Source: Bradyrhizobium sp. SSBR45G
GTDB lineage: Bacteria; Pseudomonadota; Alphaproteobacteria; Rhizobiales; Xanthobacteraceae
Length of the DNA stretch: 64,000 bases
Direction of reading: 5' to 3'
Assembly: GCF_030159255.1 (NCBI RefSeq)
Contig: NZ_BSCT01000002.1
Span: forward strand, 333,509-397,508
The translations under genes were made by a program, and so were the position numbers. The stretch's first letter is position 1; each line of letters begins with the position of its first letter. This document shows positions 55,782-64,000 of this stretch, piece by piece. A model generated the notes under the pieces. The model saw only the letters and a list, made by a program, of their open reading frames with translations, ran no database searches and was not told the DNA's origin.

Positions 55782-56051
55782 TCAGGCCATGATGTCCTGG
55801 TTCTCCGGGTGAGTGTGGAGGTAATCGGCGACGAAGCTGCAGCCCGCGACGACCTTGCGCCCATCGGCGCGGATCAGCGCCAGCGCGCCCTTCACCAGCT
55901 CTGACCCGATGCCTCGGCCGCGCAGCGGCAGCGGAGTCTCGGTGTGGGTGATGATGACCGCCTGCGGCGTCGCCCGATAGTTGGCGAACGCGATCCTGCC
56001 TTCGATGTCGAGCTCGAAACGGCTCTGGGCCTTGTTGTCGCGGACGGTCAT
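55782..56051 (-). CDS. Small GNAT-type N-acetyltransferase
   Basis: This 89-residue protein is a minimal GNAT domain (YjdJ-like): IAFANYRATPQAVIITHTETPLPLRGRGIGSELVKGALALIRADGRKVVAGCSFVADYLHTHP. The RGRGIG segment is the acetyl-CoA pyrophosphate loop, and the Cys and later His are typical of this short subfamily. The substrate is unknown. It overlaps nothing and is read with the upstream DUF3828-like gene seven bases away. Confidence 0.85.
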   Translation of the reverse strand: MTVRDNKAQSRFELDIEGRIAFANYRATPQAVIITHTETPLPLRGRGIGSELVKGALALIRADGRKVVAGCSFVADYLHTHPENQDIMA

Positions 56052-56058
56052 GGGTCGC

Positions 56059-56595
56059 TTACTTTCGCTTCGGTTTGTCGGTCAGCTTGATGAACTCGAC
56101 CAGCATCGTGCGGATCGACCATGGCTGGCCGTCGACGGCGCCTCTGATGTCGTCGATCTTCCACTGGCCGGCTTCGCGCACGAGGTCGTAACGGATGACG
56201 CTGTCGGCCTGTTCCTTGCGCTCGTTGCGATGCCCGGTGATGGTGACGGCAAGGGTCGCCTTGTCGGCCTCCTGCTTTTCCGGCGTCACCTTGAACGAGG
56301 CGACATCCGGATCCTGCGAGTTGGTGATCGGATCGAAATCGACCGCGCCGACCTCGCCCTTGGGTGTTCGGGCGTCCATCTTGGCCCATTGCGCGGCTAG
56401 CGACGTCGACAGATAGGTCGCCCGCGCCTTCTTGGTCTCGATGACGAAGTTGCCACCGTCCTCGCCCTTGCCCTTGGCCACGCGGGTGTAGATCGCGGTC
56501 ATCATGCCGACGGGATCGCTGGCGGGGGCCTGGGCATGCAGCGGGGCGGCGGCGAGCATGGCGAGGCCGAGAAGCAGGTGACGACGATCAATCAT
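56059..56595 (-). CDS. DUF3828-like exported protein
   Basis: This 178-residue protein has an N-terminal signal (MIDRRHLLLGLAMLAAAPLHAQA) whose RR pair and following hydrophobic run allow Tat or Sec export. The mature part (YTRVAKGKGEDGGNFVIETKKARATYLSTSLAAQWAKMDAR, VDFDPITNSQDPDVASFKV, IRYDLVREAGQWKIDDIRG) fits the DUF3828/NTF2-like pattern. TGAGGA precedes the ATG. Function unknown; likely cotranscribed with the GNAT gene. Confidence 0.75.
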   Translation of the reverse strand: MIDRRHLLLGLAMLAAAPLHAQAPASDPVGMMTAIYTRVAKGKGEDGGNFVIETKKARATYLSTSLAAQWAKMDARTPKGEVGAVDFDPITNSQDPDVASFKVTPEKQEADKATLAVTITGHRNERKEQADSVIRYDLVREAGQWKIDDIRGAVDGQPWSIRTMLVEFIKLTDKPKRK

Positions 56596-56860
56596 GGGTG
56601 TCCTCAAATCAGATTCGGCGCGCGGGGATGAAGGAATTCGCGGATGAACGGCAGCGCTGCCGGCAGCGGTTTGTCGCACGGCGCCGGCATTCGTTCGAAT
56701 GACGCGGCCGCATGGGTGCGATGGCCGGGGCGATCTTGCGACGGCTTGCGGTACCACGATAAACAGGCACGGAGCAGGGCGGCCGAGATCGCCTGGGCAT
56801 CCATCGAGGGGACGTTGCCATGGTTGTTTTCATCCGCTGCGGGGACACGAGGGCTCGTCG

Positions 56861-58462
56861 ATGAGTGGCGGACAGCTGCGGATGTCGCGGCGGGTGATGA
56901 ACCTCGCGCATATTGTGACGCAGAACGGCCGCCGGCTCGGCGACCGCATCGGTTTCGTCTGGGGCGAGCGGTCCTGGACCTGGCGCGAGATCGACGCGAT
57001 GGTTTCGGCGCTCGCGGCGGCGCTGGCCGGGCAGGGCATCGCCAAGGGCGACCGCATCCTGGTGCATTCGAAGAACTGCGAGGAGATGTTCGTCTCCATG
57101 TTCGCCGCGTTCCGGCTCGGCGCTGTGTGGGTGCCCACCAATTTCCGCCTGATGCCGGACGAGGTCGCCTATCTCGCGACGGCCTCGGGTGCGAAGGCGT
57201 TTCTCTGCCATGGCGACTTTCCGGAGCATGCCGCGGCGGTGACGACCGCGTCCTTCACCTGGCGCATCGGCGACACCGGCAGCTTCGGCACGCGCTCGGT
57301 TGCGGATGCGATGAAGGCGCATGCGGGGGCCGACATGGCCAACGCGGCGGTGGAGCACGATGACCCCTGCTGGTTCTTCTTCACCTCGGGCACCACGGGC
57401 CGCTCCAAGGCGGCGGTGCTGACGCATGGCCAGATGGCCTTCGTCATCACCAACCATCTCGCCGACCTCACGCCCGGCACCACCGAGCATGACGCGTCGC
57501 TGGTCGTCGCGCCGCTGTCGCATGGCGCCGGGGTGCATCAGCTGATGCAGAGCGCGCGGGGAGCCAGAACCGTGCTGCTGCCGAGCGAGAAGTTCGACAT
57601 CACCGAGGCGTTCCGCCTGATCGAGATGCATCGCGTCAGCAATCTCTTCACCGTGCCGACGATCCTGAAAATGATGGTCGAGCATCCCGCGGTCGACAAG
57701 TTCGATCACTCCTCGCTGCGCCACGTGATCTATGCCGGCGCGCCGATGTATCGCGAGGACCAGAAGCGTGCGCTGGCGCGGCTCGGCAAGGTGATCGTGC
57801 AGTATTTCGGCCTCGGCGAGGTCACCGGCAACATCACGGTGCTGCCGGCTGCGGCGCATGAGGAAGAGGATGGGCCGGAAGCGCGGATCGGCAGCTGCGG
57901 CTATGAGCGCACGGGCATGCAGGTCTCGATCCAGGACGACGGGGGGCGCGAACTGAAGCCGGGCGAAACCGGCGAGATCTGCGTCATTGGACCGGCGGTG
58001 TTCGCCGGCTACTACGACAACCCCGAGGCCAATGCCAAGGCTTTCCGTGACGGCTGGTTTCGCACCGGCGATCTCGGCCACATGGACGCGCAGGGCTTCG
58101 TCTACATCACCGGCCGCGCCTCGGACATGTACATCTCCGGCGGCTCCAATATCTATCCGCGCGAGGTCGAGGAAAAGATCCTTACCCATCCCGACATCGG
58201 CGAGGTCGCCGTGCTCGGGGTGCCCGATCCTGTCTGGGGCGAGGTCGGCGTCGCCGTCTGTGTCGCGCGCGAGGGCGCGTCTGCGCCCAGCGAGAGCGCC
58301 ATCGCCGGCTATCTCGCGACCAAGCTGCCGCGCTACAAGATGCCGAAGCGGTTCTTCTTCTGGGACGCCTTGCCGAAGTCCGGCTATGGCAAGATCCCCA
58401 AGCGGCTGGTGCGCGACGAGCTCGAGGCGCGCGGGTTGCTCGATCTCACCAAGCAGGGCTGA
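56861..58462 (+). CDS. Acyl-CoA synthetase (AMP-forming)
   Basis: This 533-residue enzyme activates a carboxylic acid with ATP and CoA. Motifs in order are FFFTSGTTGRSKAAVLTH (P-loop), IVQYFGLGEVTG, GWFRTGDLGHMDAQGFVYITGRASDMYISGG and the catalytic Lys in LPKSGYGKIPKR. It resembles medium-chain or fatty-acyl ligases; the exact substrate is not clear. The ATG at 56861 has GAGGG upstream. Later ATGs at 56882 and 56894 are possible. The DUF296 gene follows after six bases. Confidence 0.9.
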   Translation: MSGGQLRMSRRVMNLAHIVTQNGRRLGDRIGFVWGERSWTWREIDAMVSALAAALAGQGIAKGDRILVHSKNCEEMFVSMFAAFRLGAVWVPTNFRLMPDEVAYLATASGAKAFLCHGDFPEHAAAVTTASFTWRIGDTGSFGTRSVADAMKAHAGADMANAAVEHDDPCWFFFTSGTTGRSKAAVLTHGQMAFVITNHLADLTPGTTEHDASLVVAPLSHGAGVHQLMQSARGARTVLLPSEKFDITEAFRLIEMHRVSNLFTVPTILKMMVEHPAVDKFDHSSLRHVIYAGAPMYREDQKRALARLGKVIVQYFGLGEVTGNITVLPAAAHEEEDGPEARIGSCGYERTGMQVSIQDDGGRELKPGETGEICVIGPAVFAGYYDNPEANAKAFRDGWFRTGDLGHMDAQGFVYITGRASDMYISGGSNIYPREVEEKILTHPDIGEVAVLGVPDPVWGEVGVAVCVAREGASAPSESAIAGYLATKLPRYKMPKRFFFWDALPKSGYGKIPKRLVRDELEARGLLDLTKQG

Positions 58463-58468
58463 CGAGGA

Positions 58469-59326
58469 ATGCGATCCATCACTCAGCCCGGCGCGCCGGT
58501 TGCAGAACGTATCCAGTGGGTCGAGGCACGCGGCCGCGCCTTCAGCTTCACGCTTGAAAAGGGATTGCCCCTGCTGGAAGCGGCCCACCGCGGCTTCGCG
58601 GCGCATGGCTTTGCCGGCGGCGTGCTCGACATCAGGGGCGGCGCGCTTGGCCCGTTCGCCTATGTCATGCCGGCGCTGGCGAAGACGCCGGATCATGCGG
58701 CGTTCTACAGCGAGACCTATCGGCCCCCAGGTGTCACGCATCTCTCCACCGCCACCATGACGCTCGGCGTGCGCGACGGCGCGCCGTTCTTTCACTGCCA
58801 TGCGCTGTGGACGGAGGAGGGCGGCCGCGACGGCGGCGGGCACATCCTGCCCGAGGAGACCATCGTTGCCGAGCCGTGCGAGGTCGAGGCGTTCGGGCTG
58901 GATGGCGCGATCTTCATAGCCGAGCCGGATGTCGAGACCGGCTTCAAGCTGTTCGGACCGGTGGCCGCGGCATCGCGCGCGGCAACAACCGATCGCCGCG
59001 CCTTCGCGCTGCGGCTGCGGCCGAACCAGGATTTTGCCGGCTGCCTCGAAGCGTTCTGCCGTGCGCAGGGGATCAGCAACGCGCGGATCCGAGGCGGCGT
59101 CGGCTCGACCATCGGCGCGCGCTTCGAGGGCGGCGCGGTCGTCGAGCCGTTCGCGGCCGAGCTGACCATCACCTCCGGCGTCGTCGTGCCCGGTGCCGAC
59201 GGCCTCCAAGCCACGCTCGATGTCGCGCTGGTCGACTACACCGGCGCACTGGCGCAGGGACGCCTCGTCCGCGGCGACAACCCGGTGCTGATGACGATGG
59301 AGCTGGTGCTGGAGGTCCAGGCGTAG
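58469..59326 (+). CDS. Tandem DUF296 (PCC-domain) protein
   Basis: This 285-residue protein carries two DUF296/PPC-type domains. The first (about 15-150) keeps the metal-type His set in PFFHCHALWTEEGGRDGGGH; the second (about 170-285, GCLEAFCRAQGISNARIRGGVGST...) has no equivalent histidines. Bacterial DUF296 proteins are trimeric and of unknown function; plant versions bind DNA with AT-hooks, which are absent here. GAGGA precedes the ATG, six bases after the acyl-CoA synthetase, so they form a pair. A role in the same pathway is inferred. Confidence 0.85.
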   Translation: MRSITQPGAPVAERIQWVEARGRAFSFTLEKGLPLLEAAHRGFAAHGFAGGVLDIRGGALGPFAYVMPALAKTPDHAAFYSETYRPPGVTHLSTATMTLGVRDGAPFFHCHALWTEEGGRDGGGHILPEETIVAEPCEVEAFGLDGAIFIAEPDVETGFKLFGPVAAASRAATTDRRAFALRLRPNQDFAGCLEAFCRAQGISNARIRGGVGSTIGARFEGGAVVEPFAAELTITSGVVVPGADGLQATLDVALVDYTGALAQGRLVRGDNPVLMTMELVLEVQA

Positions 59327-59692
59327 TCGCGAGAGCCGGTGGACGACTGATGCTGCATGTCGCCCGGAGCTTGTCGATGGCTCTCTACGTGCGTCACAGT
59401 CGAGTTGGGCACAACCTCTCCACATCGTTATTCCGGGGCGCCGCGGAGCGGCGAGCCCGGAATCCATACTCACGATCGTGGTTATGGATTCCGGGCTCGC
59501 CCGCCGCGCGCTAAATGGCTGGACGCCATTTTGCGCGCGTCGAGCGCCCCGGAATGACGGATGAAAGAGTTTGCCACTCTCGCGACGCTGTCGCCTGAGG
59601 TCTGCGCGCCGTAGTCGTCCACCTGCAGCAGTGGCCGATCCTGCCGGCATGTGCGAGACTATCAGCGATATCACCGAGGTCCCGAAGGCATC
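59327..59692. other. Gap between DUF296 and ATPase genes
   Basis: This 366-base gap contains the palindromic repeat at 59427-59560 and no gene. The 130 bases before the ATPase show no clear promoter. Confidence 0.5.
59427..59560. repeat. Palindromic repeat (ATTCCGGGGCG family)
   Basis: ATTCCGGGGCGC at the left is inverted as GCGCCCCGGAATGACG at the right, with GAGCCCGGAATCCATA/TATGGATTCCGGGCTC inside. A typical Bradyrhizobium-like intergenic palindrome. Confidence 0.7.
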
Positions 59693-60457
59693 ATGGCGAG
59701 GAAGCAGCGCGAGATCCGGCTGCCGGCACCCTATCTGAAGCGGCTGTGGCTCGATCCGGCCAAGATCGCCGATCGCGCCGCCTATCCGTTCTGCCTGCCG
59801 TTCCTGCAGGATGATTTCGAGCTCAGCTTCACCAGCGCCATCACCATCATCGTCGGCGAGAACGGCACCGGCAAGTCGACCCTGCTCGAAGGTATCGCGG
59901 CGCTGGCCGGCTATGACGAGGCCGGTGGCGGCAAGGGCTATCGGCCGGTGGACCACGCGCGCGCGGTGGAGCGCATGGGCGGTGCGCTCGGGGCGGCGTT
60001 CCGTGCGAGCTGGCTGCCCAGGATCACGCAAGGCTGGTTCTTCCGCGCCGAGAGCTTCTTCTCGGTCGCGCGCTATCTCGACGAGGCTGCGTTGACGAGT
60101 GGCGGCGCGCCGCCCGACTTCCTGTCGCATTCCCACGGCGAGGGCTTCCTGCGCTTCTTCGAGGAGCGCTGCCGGCGCCAGGGCCTCTACATCTTCGACG
60201 AGCCGGAATCGGCGCTGTCGCCGGCGCGCCAGATCGAGTTTCTGAAGCTGATGCGGCGGATGGACGATGCCGGCCATTGCCAGGTGCTGATGGCGACGCA
60301 TTCGCCGGTGCTGATGGCCTATCCCGGCGCGACGCTGCTGCGGCTGAGCAAACACGGTCTCGAGAAGGTCACGGTGCAGGACACCGATCATTTCAAGGCC
60401 CTGCGCGAGTTCTGCGCCGATCCGGACGGCTTCGTGCAGGCGGTGCTGGCGGAGTGA
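59693..60457 (+). CDS. Small ABC-type/RecF-like AAA ATPase
   Basis: This 254-residue soluble ATPase has Walker A VGENGTGKSTLLEGIAAL (near 55-72), a signature-like SHSHGEGFLRFFEERC, Walker B LYIFDEPESALSPARQIEFL and a switch His in LMATHSPVLMAYP. The architecture is that of stand-alone ATPases close to OLD/RecF-type proteins, without a nuclease domain. Function is not known. AAGG precedes the ATG at 59693, which is preferred to 59651. Flanked by repeats on both sides. Confidence 0.82.
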   Translation: MARKQREIRLPAPYLKRLWLDPAKIADRAAYPFCLPFLQDDFELSFTSAITIIVGENGTGKSTLLEGIAALAGYDEAGGGKGYRPVDHARAVERMGGALGAAFRASWLPRITQGWFFRAESFFSVARYLDEAALTSGGAPPDFLSHSHGEGFLRFFEERCRRQGLYIFDEPESALSPARQIEFLKLMRRMDDAGHCQVLMATHSPVLMAYPGATLLRLSKHGLEKVTVQDTDHFKALREFCADPDGFVQAVLAE

Positions 60458-60508
60458 GGGGCACCGATCGCTCTTTGGTCAGCTTCGCTCGCAACACCAA
60501 TCACAGCT

Positions 60509-60610
60509 GTCATCGCCCGGCTTGACCGGGCGATCCAGTACGTCGCGGCCCATCGGCCTACAAACACCGCCTCTGGAATACTGGATCGCCCGGTCAAGCC
60601 GGGCGATGAC
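60509..60610. repeat. Palindromic repeat (GTCATCGCCCGGC family)
   Basis: GTCATCGCCCGGCTTGACCG and GGCGATCCAGTA are inverted as TACTGGATCGCC and CGGTCAAGCCGGGCGATGAC, making a 31-base-arm hairpin with minor mismatches in the loop. Confidence 0.75.
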
Positions 60611-60713
60611 GGTGGAGGATGTGGCTGCAGCGTTGCGCAGTAGCAGGCCAAGTGACACCCTTCTCGCGATGCGTTCGCACCCGAGCTTTGACATTCATTC
60701 CGCCCTCCTCACA

Positions 60714-61161
60714 TGAGAGGGCGCAGGGAAGGCCGGGTGCAGGCCGCACCCATGGCCCGCCTGCGTGAAAAAATGCAGGCGGCAGGTACCACAGGATTGG
60801 CCGAACAACCGGCCTTCCCTGCGCGACGGTTTCTACCGGCTTATACGCGCTCTCCTCGGTGCGCCGGGCTTTCTGGCCACCGTCACCGGTGCGATGCGCT
60901 AGGCATCGGCACCAGCTTGACCTCAGCGTCGGGAGGTCAGGACCACACGATTTCGCCGTCCGCCCCGAGACCCGTCGTCGTGCGATCAGCACCGGGCCCG
61001 TGACGTCCATCGCATCCTCCACTCAACGCCCGTGACGACCGCGAAGCGCCCCTCTCGTGAGTGCAGGACGCCGACAGGAGAACATGAATTCCGAAAAAAC
61101 GAAAGAGAAATGTTTTTCGCGGCGGCACTGGACAGCGGTGATGTTCCTGAGCCCGCGCGGA
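60714..61161 (-). repeat. Dispersed ~440-bp element, copy B
   Basis: It is the inverted, diverged counterpart of 22163-22603; shared landmarks are GGCGCAGGGAA, the GCCTGC/GCAGGC hairpin, GACAGGAGAACATGAATTCC and CGAAAGAGAAATGTTTTTCG. The LSFFRNSC peptide frame is on the minus strand here. Confidence 0.75.
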
Positions 61162-61307
61162 AATTTAGGTTTTGCGCGCACGGCTGTTTTGATGTCAAAA
61201 CGCCGATGGTGCGGCCTGCGTGGTTCGCAGGTGCCCGTCGGGCGACTCACGTGGCATCCACGCGAGACGCAGCTCAGCCGCCGAAGATGTTTGGAGCAGA
61301 TCGACCC

Positions 61308-62006
61308 ATGTCCGAGCAGATGATGTCCGAGCAGATCACGAGCACCGACGCGCTCGATCAGGCCCTGCTGGCGCTCGACGAAGGCGCGATGGTGCTGGAG
61401 GAACTGGACGGCTTCGTCGCCGGGCTCCTCGTTTCTCCGCAGGCCATTCCACCGGGCGAATGGTTCGCGCGCGCCATGGGCCTGTCGCGGGCGAGGAGGT
61501 CGCCGTTCGCGGATCTGGATCATGCCAATCGCGTGCTCGGCCTGGTCATGGATTATCACAATGCGGTGGCCCTGACCTTGGCGCGCGAACCCGAGCAGTA
61601 CCAGCCGTTGTTTTCGGTCGACCCGAGCAACGGCGATGTGATCTGGGAGCTCTGGATCGACGGCTTCGCTGCGGCCGCGGATCTGCGCCCGGAGGCGTGG
61701 AGCCAGTTCGTCGATGCCGGCGGCGAGGTCAGCCGCGCGATGACCGACCTGGTCCTGCTGACGGACATCGCGATGGAGGAGCACGAGAGCGGCCCCTGTG
61801 ACGCCGACAAGGTGCCCCCGGACCCGATGGCGATGATCCGGAGGGCGGTCCCGATCTTGTATGCGCATCGGGTGGCGATCGAGCCGCCGGGGGGCGACTT
61901 CGCCCTCCACCCCAATCCGTTCGCCTCGTTCGGCAAGGTCGGCCGCAACGAACCCTGTCCGTGCGGTTCCGGCAAGAAATTCAAGCGCTGCTGCGGCGCC
62001 AATTGA
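61308..62006 (+). CDS. UPF0149/YecA-family protein with SEC-C zinc motif
   Basis: This 232-residue protein has a helical UPF0149 domain ([42 protein letters not shown]) and ends in a SEC-C zinc motif [14 protein letters not shown], as in the SecA tail that binds SecB and ribosomes. YecA-like proteins have been linked to ribosome and SecA binding; the role here is inferred. The ATG at 61308 is chosen; one at 61287 is possible. Confidence 0.85.
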   Translation: MSEQMMSEQITSTDALDQALLALDEGAMVLEELDGFVAGLLVSPQAIPPGEWFARAMGLSRARRSPFADLDHANRVLGLVMDYHNAVALTLAREPEQYQPLFSVDPSNGDVIWELWIDGFAAAADLRPEAWSQFVDAGGEVSRAMTDLVLLTDIAMEEHESGPCDADKVPPDPMAMIRRAVPILYAHRVAIEPPGGDFALHPNPFASFGKVGRNEPCPCGSGKKFKRCCGAN

Positions 62007-62120
62007 TCCCGGCCGAGCGGGCCACGACACGGTCTTTTTTGTTGCAACAATGCAGGGCGGTGCAAAGATGGCGCCGCCGCGCCGGACGCGCGGCCAATGA
62101 GACTGACCTGAGGAAACGAC

Positions 62121-62675
62121 ATGAGGATGGTGTTCGGCAAGGCGCTGGCCGTAACGGCGGCGCTCGCGATCGCAACGACGGCCCTGACCACCGCGGACGC
62201 GCATGGTCCCACCCGGCGCAAGGTGCAGGAGCACGTCGAGATCAACGCCGCGCCCGCCAAGGTGTGGGCCGTGATCGGCAACTTCCAGGACATGAGCTGG
62301 CTCGGCCCGGTCGAGAAGACCGAAGGCGACAAGGGCAACGAGATCGGCGCGACCCGCAAGCTGACCCTGAAGGGCGGCGCCACCGTCGACGAGGAGCTCT
62401 ACAAGTTCGACGCCGAGAAGATGAGCTATTCCTACCGCATCACCGCGGTCGACGTGAAGGTGCTGCCGGTGACCAACTACGCCTCGACCATCTCGGTGGC
62501 GCCCAGCGCCGACGGCAAGGGCAGCGTGGTCGAATGGACCGGCGCGTTCTACCGCGGCTTCCCCAACAACGACCCGCCGCCGGAGCTGAGCGACGAGGCC
62601 GCGGTGAATGCGGTGAGCGGACTCTACAAGGGCGGGCTCGAGGGGCTGAAGAAGAAGGTGGAGAGCGGGAGCTAG
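62121..62675 (+). CDS. MxaD-like periplasmic SRPBCC protein
   Basis: This 184-residue protein has a Sec signal (ALAVTAALAIATTALTTADA) and an SRPBCC/START-like mature domain: HGPTRRKVQEHVEINAAPAKVWAVIGNF, VEKTEGDKGNEIGATRKLTLKGG, VVEWTGAFYRGFPNNDPPPELSDEAA. This closely follows MxaD of methanol-oxidation loci as I recall it, a protein that aids methanol dehydrogenase function. GAGGAAACGAC precedes the ATG. The YVTN propeller next to it fits a quinoprotein locus. Confidence 0.75.
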   Translation: MRMVFGKALAVTAALAIATTALTTADAHGPTRRKVQEHVEINAAPAKVWAVIGNFQDMSWLGPVEKTEGDKGNEIGATRKLTLKGGATVDEELYKFDAEKMSYSYRITAVDVKVLPVTNYASTISVAPSADGKGSVVEWTGAFYRGFPNNDPPPELSDEAAVNAVSGLYKGGLEGLKKKVESGS

Positions 62676-62766
62676 AGCGTATCGACGATGTCGCGTGGTC
62701 CGCAATGGTCTCCATTTCGCCGATGTCACGGCGATCGGACGAGCAACCCTGCCAGTTCGTTTCTCC

Positions 62767-62851
62767 GTCATGCCCGGGCTTGTCCCGGGCATCCACGTCA
62801 TTCGAAGGATGCCGAACGACGTGGATGGCCGGGACAAGCCCGGCCATGACG
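62767..62851. repeat. Palindromic repeat (CGTCATGCCCGGGC family)
   Basis: CGTCATGCCCGGGCTTGTCC with GGGCATCCACGTC is inverted as GACGTGGATGGCC and GGGACAAGCCCGGCCATGACG. It ends 13 bases before the chosen start of the YVTN gene and includes an ATG at 62846 in its frame. Confidence 0.75.
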
Positions 62852-62863
62852 AGGTGGAGACAG

Positions 62864-63895
62864 GTGCGCGCCAAACTCCAATTGTCAGTTGCAATAGCCT
62901 TGTCGCAGGCCAAGCCAGGTAAGGACCCGGCTCCCCGCTCCAGCGCTCGTCATTGCCCACATCATTTCGGAATTCTTCTTGGCGCTTGGCTCGCCTGCAG
63001 CGCTCAGGTTCACGCCGAAGAAGCCTTCGTCACCAATCAGCTCAGCGACGATCTCACGATCGTCGATCTCACGACGTCGAAGCCGGTGGCGACGATTCCG
63101 ATCGGCGGCAAGCCCGCCGGAATCGCGGTGGCGGCCGATGGGCGCTTCGCCTATGTGGCGAGCCCCGACGACAAGTCCGTCAGCGTGATCGACGCCGCCG
63201 GGCGCAAAGTCGTCGGCCGCATCGATGTCGGCGGCGGGCCGCTCGGCATCGCGGTGACGCCGGACGGCGCGACGGTCTATGTCGCCGACTGGTACAACGC
63301 GGCGATCCGGGTCATCGATGCGACGGCGCGGACGGTGACCGGCAGCATCGCGGTCGGAGCCTCGCCGTCGGGGCTCGCGGTGACGCCGGACGGCCGGCTG
63401 CTGCTCTCAGCCGATCGCGACGACGACCAGGTCTCGGTGATCGACACCGCCACGCGGACCCGCATCAAGACCATCAAGGTCGGCACGCGGCCCTTCGGCG
63501 TCACCATCGATGCGCAGGGCAAGCGCGCCTACACCGCCAATGTCGGCTCCAACGACGTGTCGGTGATCGACCTCGCCGCGTTCAACGAGATCGGCCGCGT
63601 CAAGACCGGCCTGCGGCCCTATGCCGTGGCGCTGGCGCAGGGCAGGGGCTTCGTCACCGATCAGTATGACGGCACGGTCAGCGTGTTCGACCTGGCGAGC
63701 CTGCAGCCGGTCAAGCGCATCACCGTCGGTGATTATCCGGAAGGCATCGAGGCGACCGCCGACGGCCAGCGCATCATCGTCGCCAATTGGGAAAGCAACA
63801 TGCTCAGCATCATCGACGCCGCGGCGCTGAAGGTGACGGGCGAGGTCAAGGTCGGCGACGGCCCGCGCGCCTTCGGCGCCTTCCTGCGGCGGTAG
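62864..63895 (+). CDS. YVTN beta-propeller periplasmic protein
   Basis: This protein (343 residues from a GTG start) is a seven-bladed propeller built of repeats like AVTPDGATVYVADWYNAAIRVIDA and TIDAQGKRAYTANVGSNDVSVIDL, ending LRR. A hydrophobic segment (HFGILLGAWLACSAQVHA) is the signal peptide, but an unusually long 35-residue polar stretch precedes it. The real start is uncertain: GTG at 62864 has GGAG ahead, the ATG at 62846 lies in a repeat, and a start nearer the hydrophobic segment would need TTG or ATT. Next to MxaD-like protein, a PQQ-dehydrogenase accessory role is likely. Confidence 0.75.
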   Translation: MRAKLQLSVAIALSQAKPGKDPAPRSSARHCPHHFGILLGAWLACSAQVHAEEAFVTNQLSDDLTIVDLTTSKPVATIPIGGKPAGIAVAADGRFAYVASPDDKSVSVIDAAGRKVVGRIDVGGGPLGIAVTPDGATVYVADWYNAAIRVIDATARTVTGSIAVGASPSGLAVTPDGRLLLSADRDDDQVSVIDTATRTRIKTIKVGTRPFGVTIDAQGKRAYTANVGSNDVSVIDLAAFNEIGRVKTGLRPYAVALAQGRGFVTDQYDGTVSVFDLASLQPVKRITVGDYPEGIEATADGQRIIVANWESNMLSIIDAAALKVTGEVKVGDGPRAFGAFLRR

Positions 63896-63945
63896 CTCCG
63901 CGCCGGCAGCGGTTGCCGTAGAGGTTCAATCGAACCCGAGGCCTC

Positions 63946-64000
63946 CGTCATTGCGAGCGGAGCGACCTGTCCGCCGAAGCCCCTTGGCGTAGGCGGAAGC
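63946..64000. repeat. Start of another CGTCATTGCGAGC-family repeat
   Basis: CGTCATTGCGAGCGGAGCGAC begins the same family as 16938-17008 and 41082-41161; the window ends before its second arm. Confidence 0.6.

Larger units (their letters stand above)
60458..61307. other. Repeat-rich gap before the SEC-C gene
   Basis: This 850-base gap holds a palindrome (60509-60610) and copy B of the ~440-bp element (60714-61161). The last 145 bases form the SEC-C gene upstream region. No gene is supported. Confidence 0.6.

Noticed and set aside
56609..60391. A 1260-codon open frame on the minus strand
   Set aside because: It runs antisense to the acyl-CoA synthetase, DUF296 and ATPase genes, whose motifs are clear. 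It is Arg/His-rich with no domain, a usual effect of high third-position GC.
59693..60457. The small ATPase as part of a phage-defence system
   Set aside because: It has no nuclease or toxin partner, no cluster of defence genes and no sign of horizontal transfer; only repeats flank it.

Overview
The window is about 64 kb of high-GC DNA with the gene content of an alphaproteobacterium of the Bradyrhizobiaceae. The pointers are FixK-type boxes, EcfG-lineage housekeeping gene orders (erpA-dgt-argS-nagZ-scpAB-tatABC-serS-surE-pcm-nlpD), dispersed palindromic intergenic repeats typical of Bradyrhizobium and Rhodopseudomonas, and a urea-uptake/urease block. A photosynthetic or diazotrophic Bradyrhizobium is the best guess, from general resemblance and not from a database match. 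Most of the window is ordinary chromosome. No phage, plasmid, insertion sequence, CRISPR array, rRNA or tRNA gene was seen.

Layout. 1-8.9 kb is nitrogen scavenging: the last two genes of a urea ABC transporter (urtDE), an amidase coupled to a small ABM-domain protein, then ureE-ureF-ureAB(fused)-ureC-ureG-ureD. The catalytic subunit is unusual. It keeps the nickel ligands but differs around the substrate pocket. 8.8-12.3 kb, minus strand: a class A beta-lactamase, exonuclease III, a rubrerythrin-like protein, and a ferredoxin-rubrerythrin fusion with two FNR/FixK boxes about 175 bp upstream. 12.9-15.7 kb: a two-component styrene/indole-type flavin monooxygenase with a divergent LysR regulator. 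16-22 kb: a membrane protein, a phosphoesterase, a TetR/amidohydrolase pair with a tandem operator, and PBP1A.

22-46 kb is the housekeeping core: hybrid histidine kinase, ErpA, dGTPase, ArgS, SPOR protein, NagZ, ScpA/B, TatABC, SerS, SurE, Pcm, an NlpD-like lipoprotein, an ATPase, YajC-SecD-SecF, and two homologues of mitochondrial complex I assembly factors. 46.8-64 kb is more mixed: a tandem TauD-family pair of which one has lost catalytic residues, a kinase-like protein carrying an acyl-adenylate-ligase-type C-terminal domain, TrmFO, two DUF1127 proteins, a lytic transglycosylase, an acyl-CoA ligase with a double DUF296 protein, a small ATPase, a SEC-C protein, and a MxaD-like protein followed by a YVTN beta-propeller, which suggests a quinoprotein (PQQ alcohol oxidation) locus may continue past the right edge.

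Intergenic gaps above about 250 bp are mostly filled with dispersed repeats, including two diverged copies, in opposite orientation, of a roughly 440-bp element and several shorter palindromes. The best candidates for undescribed biology are the divergent fused urease, the microoxically regulated FeSII-like/rubrerythrin fusion, the kinase/AMP-ligase fusion and the decayed TauD paralogue.
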